DNA of 64,000 nucleotides from Arthrobacter gallicola (GTDB lineage: Bacteria; Actinomycetota; Actinomycetes; Actinomycetales; Micrococcaceae). The stretch spans positions 62,001 through 126,000 of the forward strand of contig NZ_JACSQD010000006.1 of the NCBI RefSeq assembly GCF_014836775.1. The letters are read 5' to 3'. Within the stretch, counting starts at the first letter, position 1, and each line of letters starts with the position of its first letter. Below, piece after piece: positions 49,910 to 58,932 of the stretch. Both the position numbers and the translations under genes were made by a program. The notes below the pieces were generated by a model. It saw nothing but the letters and a program-made list of their open reading frames with translations, did not search any database and had not been told where the DNA came from.

Positions 49910-49935
49910 CCCCCTCCCCCTTCCCCCCTCCCCCC
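49910..49935 (-). other. Potential G-quadruplex / C-tract in an operon gap
   Basis: The plus strand carries C5-T-C5-TT-C6-T-C6 within a 36-nt pure pyrimidine run (49900-49935). The minus strand therefore has four G runs of 5-6 with loops of 1-2 nt, a near-ideal intramolecular G-quadruplex. It lies in the 87-nt gap between the amidohydrolase and the ThDP enzyme genes, on the template strand of the operon. Confidence 0.75.
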
Positions 49936-49986
49936 AGCCATCGTGAGTCCCCTGCCAGGGACCGTAAATCCACCAGGAGCACTGCC

Positions 49987-51636
49987 ATGAACAAACCCAG
50001 ACACGCCGGCCAGGCGATCGTCGATTCCCTTGCCCTGCACGGTGTGCAGCGTGTTTTCTCCGTCCCGGGCGAAAGCTATCTGGCAGTCCTGGACGGACTG
50101 CATGGCAGCAACATCGAGAACGTGGTCACCCGACATGAAGGCGGCGCAGCCTACATGGCGGAAGCCCACGGTAAATTCACCGGGCAACCCGGCGTCGCCA
50201 TGGTCACCCGCGGCCCAGGCGCGGCCAACGCTTTTGTGGCCATTCACAGCGCCTGGCAGGACGGCACACCCATGGTGCTGTTTGTCGGGCTCGTCCCGAC
50301 CGCCGACCGGATGCGGGAGTCCTTCCAGGAGTTCGATCCGGCTGCCTGGTTCGGCACCCAGACCAAGCGGGTATTTGTGCTCGATGAGGCGGACCGCGCC
50401 TCCGAAATCGTGGCCGAAGCCTTTTTCGCCGCTGCATCCGGCCGCCCCGGGCCCGTCGTCATCGGCCTGCCCGAAGACATCATCACGCACGAGTTCACCG
50501 GCGCCCTCTACCCGCCGATCCCCGTGGCCGACGGCGCTGTGTCCAGCCAGGAGCTGGCGGACATCCGCTCGGCGCTGACTGCCGCGGAGCGTCCGCTGCT
50601 GTTCGTCGGGGGTCAGCGCTGGACGCCGGAATCCGCGGCACAGGTGACGGCGTTTGCCGAGCGTAACGGCATCCCGGTGCTTCAGGACTGGCATGCTGAC
50701 GACCGCATCCCCGCTAATTCGCCGGTCAACGCCGGCTCACTGGGGTACGGCCGGCAGGAGACTGCGGCGCGGATGTTCAACGACGCCGACGTCCTGCTCG
50801 CCATCGGGGCGGTTCCCTCCGATGTGCCAACCGATGGCTTCACCCTGCGCCAGCATCCCAACGCCGTGAACATTCTCGTTAACATCGACACGTCCCTGCG
50901 CGGCCGTTCCGGTGCCGTGTCCAGGCACGTGGTGGCGTCCCCTGCCGCCTTCGCCGACGCCGTTGCCGGGCTGGACCTGGGCAGGTCGGCAGCGTGGGAC
51001 ACCTGGCGGGCTGCGGGCCGGGAAGCGCAGGAACAGCTGGCCGCGCTGCCGGACCCCGCTTCACTGCCCGTCACGGCCGAGGGAACAGCCCACATGTCAG
51101 TGGTGATGGCGGAGCTGGCCAGGCACCTCCCGGAGGACGTGGTGCGCACCATGGGGGCGGGCAACCACTGCGCCTGGGCGCAGTCCTACATCCCCACCAA
51201 CGTTTTTCCCGCCCAGCTGAGCACGCGCAACGGTTCCATGGGCTACTCCATTCCCTCGGCCGTCGCCGCCTCCCTGGCTGCCCCCGAGCGCCTGGTCGTG
51301 GCCGTCTGCGGCGACGGTGAGTTCCTCATGAACGGCCAGGAAATGGCTACCGCCGTGCAGTACCGCGCCCCGCTGCTCGCCGTCGTTATGGACAACGGCC
51401 AGTTCGGCACCATCCGGGCGCATCAGGAGCAGCACTTCCCCGGCCGGGTTTCCGGCACCGCGCTGACCAACCCGGATTTCGCCGCTTTCGCCGAGGCCTT
51501 CGGCGGCCACGGCGAGAGGATCACCAGTGATGAGCAGGCAGCGGCTGCCGTTGAACGCGCGGTCAAGGCTGTCGTCGTCGACCGCCGGCCGGCCGTCATC
51601 CATGTGGTGACCGACCCGCAAATCATGCTGCCCTGA
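49987..51636 (+). CDS. Acetolactate synthase/benzoylformate decarboxylase-like ThDP enzyme
   Basis: A 549-residue thiamine-diphosphate enzyme. RHEGGAAYMAEAHGKFTG contains the cofactor-activating Glu. The ThDP/Mg motif runs from VCGDGEFLMNGQEMATA to VMDNGQFG. The central domain looks degenerate for FAD binding. Its partners suggest decarboxylation of a 2-keto acid to an aldehyde (as in mandelate or phenylglyoxylate breakdown) rather than acetolactate synthesis: an aldehyde dehydrogenase gene follows 25 nt downstream and no small ilvN subunit is present. This role is inferred. Confidence 0.85.
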   Translation: MNKPRHAGQAIVDSLALHGVQRVFSVPGESYLAVLDGLHGSNIENVVTRHEGGAAYMAEAHGKFTGQPGVAMVTRGPGAANAFVAIHSAWQDGTPMVLFVGLVPTADRMRESFQEFDPAAWFGTQTKRVFVLDEADRASEIVAEAFFAAASGRPGPVVIGLPEDIITHEFTGALYPPIPVADGAVSSQELADIRSALTAAERPLLFVGGQRWTPESAAQVTAFAERNGIPVLQDWHADDRIPANSPVNAGSLGYGRQETAARMFNDADVLLAIGAVPSDVPTDGFTLRQHPNAVNILVNIDTSLRGRSGAVSRHVVASPAAFADAVAGLDLGRSAAWDTWRAAGREAQEQLAALPDPASLPVTAEGTAHMSVVMAELARHLPEDVVRTMGAGNHCAWAQSYIPTNVFPAQLSTRNGSMGYSIPSAVAASLAAPERLVVAVCGDGEFLMNGQEMATAVQYRAPLLAVVMDNGQFGTIRAHQEQHFPGRVSGTALTNPDFAAFAEAFGGHGERITSDEQAAAAVERAVKAVVVDRRPAVIHVVTDPQIMLP

Positions 51637-51661
51637 GCCTTCCCATCAAAAGGAGATCCCT

Positions 51662-53035
51662 ATGAGTACCTACGCCGTTACCAACCCCGCCACCGGCGAG
51701 GTCCTGGCCACCTACCCCACCGCCACAGACACCGAAGTCCGGGACGGCATCAGCCGCGCCGACGCCGCTTTCACCAAGTGGAGCCGGGCTGGCGTGGAAC
51801 AGCGGTCCGCCCTGCTGAACCGGGTCGCGGACCTCTACGAGGAGCGCCGGAGCGAACTGGCCGCCATCATCACCCGGGAAATGGGAAAACCCATCTTCCA
51901 GGCCGGCATCGAAGTCGACATCGCCGCGTCCATCTACCGCTACTACGCAGAACACGGACCCGCCTTCCTGGCAGACGAGACCCTGGACGTGGCCGCCGGC
52001 GGCACCGCCGTCGTCCGCAAACAGGGTCTGGGCGCCCTCCTGGGCATCATGCCCTGGAACTACCCCTACTATCAGGTGGCCCGCTTCGCCGCACCGAACC
52101 TCATGAACGGCAACACCATCCTGCTCAAGCACGCCCCGCAGTGCCCCGAATCCGCACTGGCCATGGAGGCCATCTTCGCCGACGCCGGCGCACCCGACGG
52201 CGCCTACGTGAACCTGTTTGCCACAAATGAACAGATCACTGACGTGATCGCTGACCCCCGGGTGCACGGCGTTTCCCTCACCGGATCCGAACGCGCCGGT
52301 TCCGCCGTGGCGGAGACCGCCGGCCGGCACCTGAAGAAGGTGGTCCTGGAACTGGGCGGATCCGATCCGTTCATCCTCCTGGACACCGAGGACATGGATG
52401 AGGCGGTGGGCCGGGCCCTCTTCGGCCGCATGGTCAACGGCGGGCAGGCCTGCAACGCCTCCAAACGCTTCATTGTCCTGGCGGACATCTACGACGAGTT
52501 CGTGGAAAAGTTCACGGCCGCCATGGCCGGGATCATGCCCGCGGACCCGACCGATGAAACAACCTTCCTGGGCCCGCTGTCCTCGCAGGCCGCTGCCGAC
52601 GGACTGGAGCGCCAGATTCAAAGCGCTGCCGCCGCCGGAGCTGTCGTCCGCACCGGCGGGACCAAGACCGCCAAGGACTCCGCCTATTTCCTGCCCACCG
52701 TGCTCACCGGCGTGACCCCGGAGATGGAGGTCTTCCGGCAGGAACTGTTCGGCCCGGTCGCCATGGTCTTCAAAGCACAGGACACGGAAGAGGCAGCTGC
52801 CCTGGCAAACGCCACACCCTTCGGACTGGGTGCCTCCATCCACACCGCCAACGAGGAGCTCGCCCTGCAGCTGGCAGAGGAGATTGACGCCGGCATGGTC
52901 TTCATCAACGAAGCCGGCGGCACCTCAGCGGAGCTGCCGTTCGGCGGGATCAAACGCTCCGGCATCGGCCGGGAACTGGGCAAGTACGGCATGGACGAGT
53001 TCGTGAACCGGAAACTCATCCGCATCAAGAAATAG
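51662..53035 (+). CDS. NAD(P)-dependent aldehyde dehydrogenase (succinate-semialdehyde dehydrogenase type)
   Basis: A 457-residue aldehyde dehydrogenase. IMPWNYPYYQVARFAAPNL is the cofactor-proximal motif, VVLELGGSDPFI contains the catalytic Glu and GGQACNASKRFI the nucleophilic Cys. LPFGGIKRSGIGRELGKYG is the C-terminal signature, matching the GabD/YneI subgroup. AAAGGAG lies before the ATG. It probably oxidises the aldehyde made by the upstream ThDP enzyme. A bidirectional terminator follows. Confidence 0.92.
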   Translation: MSTYAVTNPATGEVLATYPTATDTEVRDGISRADAAFTKWSRAGVEQRSALLNRVADLYEERRSELAAIITREMGKPIFQAGIEVDIAASIYRYYAEHGPAFLADETLDVAAGGTAVVRKQGLGALLGIMPWNYPYYQVARFAAPNLMNGNTILLKHAPQCPESALAMEAIFADAGAPDGAYVNLFATNEQITDVIADPRVHGVSLTGSERAGSAVAETAGRHLKKVVLELGGSDPFILLDTEDMDEAVGRALFGRMVNGGQACNASKRFIVLADIYDEFVEKFTAAMAGIMPADPTDETTFLGPLSSQAAADGLERQIQSAAAAGAVVRTGGTKTAKDSAYFLPTVLTGVTPEMEVFRQELFGPVAMVFKAQDTEEAAALANATPFGLGASIHTANEELALQLAEEIDAGMVFINEAGGTSAELPFGGIKRSGIGRELGKYGMDEFVNRKLIRIKK

Positions 53036-53044
53036 GGTGCACGC

Positions 53045-53084
53045 AGGAATGCCCCGCCGGCGGTTTCGCGGGCGGGGCATTCCT
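53045..53084. terminator. Bidirectional terminator between the LysR operon and the fuc importer
   Basis: AGGAATGCCCCGCC (53045-53058) pairs perfectly with GGCGGGGCATTCCT (53071-53084) around a GC-rich loop. It separates two convergent operons. Confidence 0.85.
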
Positions 53085-53096
53085 GTTCGTTTACCT

Positions 53097-54068
53097 CTAT
53101 TCGTAGAGGTTCGGTTTGATTTCGTCTGAATCGATGTTCTCGGCGTCGTACCAGAAGAAGCCGGTGTCGATCACCTTCTCCACGCTTTCACCCTTGGAAG
53201 CGGCGACTGCCGCCTTGACCGTCTCATAGCCGATTCCCACCGGGTTCTGCGTGACGGCGCCAGCCATGGTGCCGTCCTTGATTGCATCGATCTGCGCCTT
53301 GCCGGAGTCGAAGCCGACAATGGTCAGCTTGCCCTTGAGGTTCAGCTCCTTGACGGCGTTGACGACGCCGATGGCCGAGCCTTCGTTGGTTCCGTACATG
53401 CCGGCCAGGTCGGGATGGGCGGCAATGATCGCCTTGGCGGCGTCCGTGGACTTCAGCTGGTCGCCGTCGCCGTACTGGACGTCCACCACTTCAATGTCCG
53501 GAGCGTTCTCCTCGATCCATTCCAGGAAACCATCCCGCCGGTCGGTGCCGGACTTTGAGGTCTGGTCGTGGGCGATTACGGCGATCTTTCCCTTGCCGCC
53601 AATCAGATCGGCCAGCTGCCTGGCGGCCTCGGCGGCGGCTGCCTTGTTGTCGGTGGTGGCGGTGGCCACCGGGATATCGCTGTCCACGCCGGAGTCAAAG
53701 GCCACCACGGGAATGTCTTTGGACTTGGCTTCCTCCAGCAGCGGCGTGGCCGCCTGGCTGTCCAGGGCTGCGAAGCCGATGGCGGAGGGATTCTTGCCCA
53801 GCGCGGTGGTCAGCATCTGGATCTGCTGGTCCACGTTGGTTTCCTTGTCCGGCCCCTCGAAGGTGATTTCGACGCCGAATTCCTCCGCGGCCTGGTCCGC
53901 GCCCTGCTTGACGGCCTGCCAGAACTGATGCTGGAAACCCTTGGACACAATGGCAATGTATGGGGTTCCGCCGTCGGAATCCGCACTGCTTTCGGTACTT
54001 TCACATGCCGTCATGGTGAGCATCAGCGCTGCCGCGGCGGTGACTGCCGCAAGCTTTTTCCGGATCAT
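53097..54068 (-). CDS. Sugar ABC importer substrate-binding lipoprotein (RbsB-like)
   Basis: A 323-residue lipoprotein. The signal peptide ends at MTACES with Cys22. The mature protein is a periplasmic-binding-protein-1/LacI-like fold (PYIAIVSKGFQHQFWQAVKQ, NPSAIGFAALDSQAATPLL, GMYGTNEGSAIGVVNAVKE). Last gene of the leftward L-fucose operon, so L-fucose is its likely ligand, although L-rhamnose, L-galactose or D-arabinose are possible for this pathway type. Confidence 0.88.
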   Translation of the reverse strand: MIRKKLAAVTAAAALMLTMTACESTESSADSDGGTPYIAIVSKGFQHQFWQAVKQGADQAAEEFGVEITFEGPDKETNVDQQIQMLTTALGKNPSAIGFAALDSQAATPLLEEAKSKDIPVVAFDSGVDSDIPVATATTDNKAAAAEAARQLADLIGGKGKIAVIAHDQTSKSGTDRRDGFLEWIEENAPDIEVVDVQYGDGDQLKSTDAAKAIIAAHPDLAGMYGTNEGSAIGVVNAVKELNLKGKLTIVGFDSGKAQIDAIKDGTMAGAVTQNPVGIGYETVKAAVAASKGESVEKVIDTGFFWYDAENIDSDEIKPNLYE

Positions 54069-54160
54069 CTCTCAAACTCCTTTGTTAAAGATAAAGAACA
54101 GTTGCAGAACGGTGGATGGTGCTGGGATACGGGCCCCTGGAGAGCCCTGGCCGCGGTGGG

Positions 54161-55225
54161 CTACGAGGTGTTCTCCTTCCGGCGCAGCATGTCCAGGTAG
54201 ACGGCAATCAGGATGACGACGCCGATCGCCACGTTCTGCCATTCCTGGGGAACCGAGATCACCCGGAGCCCGTTGGTCATCACGGACATGATCAGCGCGC
54301 CGATGACGGTGCCGATGATGGAGCCCTTGCCGCCCACCAGCGAGGTTCCGCCGATGACGACGGCCGCGATGGCCTGCAGCTCGTACCCCATGCCCTGGCC
54401 CGGTTGGGCCGAGTTGAGCCGAGCCGCGATGATGACGCCGGCCAGGCCGGTGAAGGATCCGGCGAGGGTGTAGATGAGCAGCTTCCATTTGCGCACGTTG
54501 ATCCCGGAGAGCGCTGTGGCTTCCTCATTGCTGCCGATGGAAAACGTGTACCGGCCAATCAGGGTGCGGCTGAGCACGATCCCGGCGACGACGGCGGCGG
54601 CGAAGAAAATGAACACCGCGTTCGGCACCACCAGCCCGGGAATCGGTTTGCCTAAGGCCAGGGCACTGAAGCCGGGAGTGTCGTTAAAGTAGATCGGCTT
54701 GGTCCCCGAGATCACGAGCGCCAGGCCCTGGGCCACCATCATCATCGCCAGGGTGGCGATGAAGGGCGGAATTTTCAGGTAGGAGACGAAGAATCCGTTG
54801 ACTGCTCCCATGAGGGCGCCGGCCAGGATTCCGCCGAGCACACCGAAGATCAGCGGCATTCCCAGGTTCGTCAGCACCACACCGGTCATCACCGAGCACA
54901 GGCTCATCCCGGTACCGACGGAGAGGTCGATTCCACCGGTCACGATGACGAATGTGGCGCCCAGCGCCAGCAACCCGATGACCACGGTGGAGAGCAGGAT
55001 GTCCGAGAGGTTCGTGGGCTGCAGGAACCGCGGATTCAGGATGCCGAAGAGGATCACCAGGACTATGAGGGAGCCGAACGCCATCAGCTGCTGCAGGGAG
55101 GTCTGGAACCGGACGCGCAGGCCCGGGCTGCTGACTGCCAGGGCGCTGCGGATTCTTCCGGGGCCTCCCGGCTGCGGCTGCGGATTCCCCGCAGGAGCCG
55201 CTGGTGCTTTGTTTACCGTGCTCAT
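54161..55225 (-). CDS. Sugar ABC importer permease (RbsC-like)
   Basis: A 354-residue membrane protein of the BPD_transp_2 family with about nine helices. TGGIDLSVGTGMSLCSV is the characteristic RbsC motif, and GSNEEATALSGINVRKWKL plus GTSLVGGKGSIIGTVIGAL the typical cytoplasmic loop and C-terminal segment. A proline/alanine-rich N terminus of about 35 residues precedes the first helix. The ATG overlaps the ATPase stop by 4 bp. Confidence 0.92.
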   Translation of the reverse strand: MSTVNKAPAAPAGNPQPQPGGPGRIRSALAVSSPGLRVRFQTSLQQLMAFGSLIVLVILFGILNPRFLQPTNLSDILLSTVVIGLLALGATFVIVTGGIDLSVGTGMSLCSVMTGVVLTNLGMPLIFGVLGGILAGALMGAVNGFFVSYLKIPPFIATLAMMMVAQGLALVISGTKPIYFNDTPGFSALALGKPIPGLVVPNAVFIFFAAAVVAGIVLSRTLIGRYTFSIGSNEEATALSGINVRKWKLLIYTLAGSFTGLAGVIIAARLNSAQPGQGMGYELQAIAAVVIGGTSLVGGKGSIIGTVIGALIMSVMTNGLRVISVPQEWQNVAIGVVILIAVYLDMLRRKENTS

Positions 55226-56730
55226 GCTGCTGGGGCTCCTTTGCCTCGTGTGGCCAGTTCCATGATGTTTTCCTGCGTTGCCGCCGAGTTTTCGAGGACA
55301 CCGGTAATCCGGCCTTCGCTCATGACCGCTATCCGGTGGGACATGCGCAGGACCTCGGGCAGTTCAGAGGAGATCATGATGATTGATTTCCCCGCGGCGG
55401 CAAGATCATTCAGGAGGGCATAGATTTCGTCCTTCGCGCCCACGTCGATCCCCCGGGTCGGTTCGTCGAAAATGAGGATGTCGCAGTCGCGGAAGAGCCA
55501 TTTGGCAATCACCACTTTCTGCTGGTTTCCACCGGAGAGGTTCTTGGCGCTCTGCCGGATTCCCGGCGTTTTGATCCGCAGCTGCTGCACAGACGCCATG
55601 GCCTGGTCCCGGATGGCCTTAGGCTTCACGAATCCGGCCGTGCTCAGTTTGGGCAGCGACGTCACCACGATGTTCTCGGCGACGCTGCGTTCGAGCATCA
55701 GGCCCAGGTGCTTGCGGTCCTCGGAGAGGTAGCCGATGCCCAGCGCCGCGGCTGCTGCCGGCGTCGGGATCTTCACTGCGTGCCCGCGCAGCTGGATGGT
55801 TCCGGCGGTGATCCGGTCGGCGCCGACGACGGCCCGGGCAACTTCGGTGCGTCCGGCCCCCATCAGTCCGGCGAACCCCAGGATTTCGCCGGGGTGCAGG
55901 TCAAAGCTGACATCGTCCAGCAGGGTCTTGGTGCTGAGCCCGCGGACGCTGAGCAGCGGCTCTCCGCTGACCCGGGTTTCTGCGGGACGCTGGTCGGTTT
56001 TCACCTGCCGCCCCACCATCAGGGAGATGACTTCCCGCATGGTGGTGGCGGCGGTATCCACGGTGTCCACGTACTCGCCGTCGCGGATCACCGTGATCCG
56101 CCCGGAAATCGCCTTGAGCTCATCCATCCGGTGGGAGATGTAGATGACACCGGTTTCCGCGGTGGTGAACTGGCGGATGAGCCCATGCAGTGCTGCCACC
56201 TCCGCATCGTTGAGTGCCGCCGTCGGCTCGTCCATAATCAGGACGCGGACCGATTCCCAGGAGAGGGCCTTGGCGATTTCCACCATCTGCTGCCGGGCGA
56301 CGGTCAGACCTCCGACAGGCTGCCGCGGGTCCAGGTCAATGCCGATCCGGTCGAAGAGCTCCTGTGCCTTCCGGTTCAGTGCACGCTCGTTGAGGAAGGG
56401 ACCCGTGCGCGGTTCGCGTCCAATGAAGATGTTCTGGGCCACGGTCAGGTCCCGCATCAGGTGGAATTCCTGGTGGATGATGCTGATGCCCAGCTGCTGC
56501 GCCTGGCGGGGGCTGGTCACGGAGATCTGCTCCCCGTTGAGCGTGAACCTTCCGGCGTCCGGTGTTTCGATGCCGGAGAGCAGCTTCATGAGCGTGGACT
56601 TGCCTGCGCCATTCTCCCCCACCAGCGCCAGGACCTCGTTGTGGCGCAGATTGAGGTGCATACCGTCCAGCGCCTGAACACCCGGAAAGGCCTTGCTGAT
56701 CCCCTGCACTTCCAGGAGGTACTCACTCAT
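55222..56730 (-). CDS. Sugar ABC importer double ATPase (RbsA-like)
   Basis: A 502-residue tandem ATPase. The N-terminal half has Walker A GENGAGKSTLMK near residue 38 and VLIMDEPTAALND. The C-terminal half has a degenerate Walker A (GLMGAGRTEVARAVVG), LSGGNQQKVVIAKWL and LIFDEPTRGIDVGAK. That is the usual RbsA/XylG pattern with only the first site fully catalytic. It is coupled by ATGA overlaps to the lactonase-like gene before and the permease after. Confidence 0.94.
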   Translation of the reverse strand: MSEYLLEVQGISKAFPGVQALDGMHLNLRHNEVLALVGENGAGKSTLMKLLSGIETPDAGRFTLNGEQISVTSPRQAQQLGISIIHQEFHLMRDLTVAQNIFIGREPRTGPFLNERALNRKAQELFDRIGIDLDPRQPVGGLTVARQQMVEIAKALSWESVRVLIMDEPTAALNDAEVAALHGLIRQFTTAETGVIYISHRMDELKAISGRITVIRDGEYVDTVDTAATTMREVISLMVGRQVKTDQRPAETRVSGEPLLSVRGLSTKTLLDDVSFDLHPGEILGFAGLMGAGRTEVARAVVGADRITAGTIQLRGHAVKIPTPAAAAALGIGYLSEDRKHLGLMLERSVAENIVVTSLPKLSTAGFVKPKAIRDQAMASVQQLRIKTPGIRQSAKNLSGGNQQKVVIAKWLFRDCDILIFDEPTRGIDVGAKDEIYALLNDLAAAGKSIIMISSELPEVLRMSHRIAVMSEGRITGVLENSAATQENIMELATRGKGAPAA

Positions 56731-57671
56731 GGCTGCCTGCTTTCATTTTCATGCACTGATTCCCGCCGGATTTCCGCCGCCGGCAGCCGGTAGATCCGGG
56801 CAGCGTTGCCGCCCATCACTGCTGCGTTTTCGGCTGGGGACAGCTCTGCGGCCAAAGCCTCGATCACGTTCAGTGTTTCGCCGTACCGGTCCGGGCCGCT
56901 GACCGGCCAATCCCCGCCATAAAGCAGCCGTTCCGGGCCAAAAGCGTCCAGGGCAATTTCCCACGTCCGGCGCAGCTGAGCAGTGGTGTAGCCGGCGCCG
57001 GGAGTGCGCAGTCCCGAAACCTTGGCGGTGACGTTGGGAAGTTCCGCGGCCTGCCTCAGCTGCCGTTCCCAGCGGGCCTCCGGCTCCGCCCCGGCCCCGC
57101 GGGGCGGTTTCCCCAGATGGTCGACGACGATCCGCAGCCCGGGCAGGGCGGCTGCCAGCTCCGCAGCCTGGTCCAGGTGCCCGGGAAAGGCATCCGGAAC
57201 ATCGAAGGTAAACCCGGCCTCGGCGACCAGGGAGAGCGAGTCCCGGACGGGGGGAAGCTGGAGGAAGTCCGGGCGCGGATCGTCGTGAATCAGGTGCCGG
57301 ACGCCCACCAAGGCTGGGTCCTGACTCCAGGCTGCAAGCTGTTCCGCCGCGGCGGCGGGGACATCCAGCTGGATCCAGCCGACCACTCCCCGCACGAAGC
57401 TGTGTCGGGCAGCCACCGTGAGCAGGTAACCGGTGTCGCGGAGGCTGTCCTCGGCCTGCACCAGCACGGCTCCGTCGATTCCGGCGGCCTCCAGCAGCTG
57501 TGCTGCCTCGGCCGGGAGGAAGTTCCGGTGGAGTTCCGTCTCGGCCCGTTCCAGCCAGCCGTACCCTCCGGCGGAAAGGTCCCAAAGATGCAGATGCGCA
57601 TCGATGCGCGGGGTGGCAGGGGTGTGCCGGGCGGCTTGGGTGGCTGCCAGGGTCCCGCTCTCAGGAGCCAT
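56727..57671 (-). CDS. Amidohydrolase-family lactonase, probably L-fuconolactone hydrolase
   Basis: A 314-residue amidohydrolase_2-type TIM barrel. IDAHLHLWDLSAGGYGWL is the fuconolactonase-type start with the metal-binding His pair, VRHLIHDDPRPDFL and VVDHLGKPP carry later His ligands, and LLYGGDWPVSGPDRYGE holds the catalytic Asp. It would open L-fucono-1,5-lactone to L-fuconate between the dehydrogenase and dehydratase encoded in the same operon. It overlaps both neighbours (11 bp and 4 bp). Confidence 0.88.
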   Translation of the reverse strand: MAPESGTLAATQAARHTPATPRIDAHLHLWDLSAGGYGWLERAETELHRNFLPAEAAQLLEAAGIDGAVLVQAEDSLRDTGYLLTVAARHSFVRGVVGWIQLDVPAAAAEQLAAWSQDPALVGVRHLIHDDPRPDFLQLPPVRDSLSLVAEAGFTFDVPDAFPGHLDQAAELAAALPGLRIVVDHLGKPPRGAGAEPEARWERQLRQAAELPNVTAKVSGLRTPGAGYTTAQLRRTWEIALDAFGPERLLYGGDWPVSGPDRYGETLNVIEALAAELSPAENAAVMGGNAARIYRLPAAEIRRESVHENESRQP

Positions 57672-58623
57672 GCGGAATCAGCTCCTCAGTGGCCAGCGCC
57701 GTCCACAGCTCTTCGGGGACCTGCGCCTGGATGCGGGCCGCGTTCTGCTCGGCCTGGGCCGCGCTGGAGGCTCCGGCGACGACGGCGGCCACGGCCGGGT
57801 GCCGCAGGCTGAAGTGCACTGCGGCCGTCGGCAGGTCGGTGCCGAAGCGCTCGCAGATACCGGCGATCCGCGCGGCCTTGGCCTGGATATCCGCGGATGC
57901 AGGGGCGTACTTGTAGTGTGCCCGCGCCGGAACCTGGGGCTGGGCGAGGATTCCGGTGGCGTAGACGCCTACGTTAATGACTTGGACACCCTTGGCCAGG
58001 CAAGCCGGAAGCAGTTCGTGCGCGGCAGGCTGGTCCAGCAGCGTGTAGCAGCCGGAGAGCATGATGTAGTCCAGTTCCGCAGCTTCAACGCAGGCCAGCA
58101 GGGTTTCAGCGGAGTTTGCACCGACGCCGACCGCGTCCACTGTTCCTTCGGACCGAAGCTTCTCCAGCACCGGAAGACCCTGTTCGATTCCGGCCGCCAG
58201 GTCGTAGGCATCCGGGTCGTGCAGGTAGACGATGTCCGCCCGTTCCAGACCCAGGCGGGTCAGTGATTCCTCCAGTGACCGGCGGATGCCCGCTTCGCTG
58301 GGATCCCACTGCCGCTTGAGCGTGGCGGGAACGGCGAAGCCTTCGTCATCGGTGTCACCGTCGGAATAGTCCGGGTTCTCCACCAGCAGGCGGCCCACCT
58401 TGGTGGAGACCAGGAAACCGTCCCGCGGGCGGTCAGCCAGGAACCGGCCCAGCCGCCGTTCGGACAGGCCCAGACCGTAGTGAGGCGCGGTGTCGAAGTA
58501 CCGGCTGCCGCCGTCCCAGGCAGCCTGCAGGGTTCCGGCGGCATCGGCGCCGGACATTTCCCGGTAAAGGTTGCCGATGCTGGCACAGCCAAGCCCGATC
58601 GGGCCCACCTCCGGGGCGGTCAT
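57661..58623 (-). CDS. Aldo/keto reductase, L-fucose (D-threo-aldose) 1-dehydrogenase type
   Basis: A 320-residue aldo/keto reductase. YFDTAPHYGLGLSERRLG gives the Asp and Tyr, LVSTKVGRLL the Lys and IVYLHDPD the His of the tetrad. The LL.(N)PDYSDGDT insertion is typical of D-threo-aldose dehydrogenases, which oxidise L-fucose to its lactone with NAD(P)+. ATG 58623 overlaps the mutarotase stop (ATGA). First enzymatic step of the pathway encoded here. Confidence 0.88.
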   Translation of the reverse strand: MTAPEVGPIGLGCASIGNLYREMSGADAAGTLQAAWDGGSRYFDTAPHYGLGLSERRLGRFLADRPRDGFLVSTKVGRLLVENPDYSDGDTDDEGFAVPATLKRQWDPSEAGIRRSLEESLTRLGLERADIVYLHDPDAYDLAAGIEQGLPVLEKLRSEGTVDAVGVGANSAETLLACVEAAELDYIMLSGCYTLLDQPAAHELLPACLAKGVQVINVGVYATGILAQPQVPARAHYKYAPASADIQAKAARIAGICERFGTDLPTAAVHFSLRHPAVAAVVAGASSAAQAEQNAARIQAQVPEELWTALATEELIPHGS

Positions 58624-58931
58624 GGCAGCTCCCACACCGGGTTGATACCCCGGTCGGTACCGGAGTAATCGTCCTGCACGTCCAGCAGTTCCGCCATCCG
58701 GGCCTGCCAGGGCAGGTTGGCAGGGTGGGTGGCGAGGAACCGGCGCATGGCTGCGTAGTCATTAGCTTCCACCACATGGAAGAGGTCCAGTCCGCTGCGC
58801 CAGATCCGCCAGCTGGAAACCCCTGCCTCGCGCAGGGCGGTGTCCAGGTTCGCCGGGATCCGGGCGTGCACGGCGTCGTACTCCGCTTCCCGCCCCGGCT
58901 TCAGCCGGGTGTGCAGTGCGATGCGTTCCAT
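58620..58931 (-). CDS. L-rhamnose mutarotase family protein (probable L-fucose mutarotase)
   Basis: A 103-residue dimeric ferredoxin-like-fold protein of the RhaM family. ERIALHTRLKPGREAEYDAV at the N terminus, WRIWRSGLDLFHVVEA in the middle and the His/Trp-rich region around HPANLPWQARM are family hallmarks. It interconverts sugar anomers before oxidation. In this operon the sugar is most likely L-fucose. ATG 58931 lies within 2 nt of the fuconate dehydratase stop. Confidence 0.88.
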   Translation of the reverse strand: MERIALHTRLKPGREAEYDAVHARIPANLDTALREAGVSSWRIWRSGLDLFHVVEANDYAAMRRFLATHPANLPWQARMAELLDVQDDYSGTDRGINPVWELP

Positions 58932-58932
58932 G

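Noticed and set aside
49987-51636. Biosynthetic acetolactate synthase (ilvB)
   Set aside because: No ilvN or ilvC gene is adjacent, and the operon partners are an amidohydrolase and an aldehyde dehydrogenase, pointing to catabolic decarboxylation.
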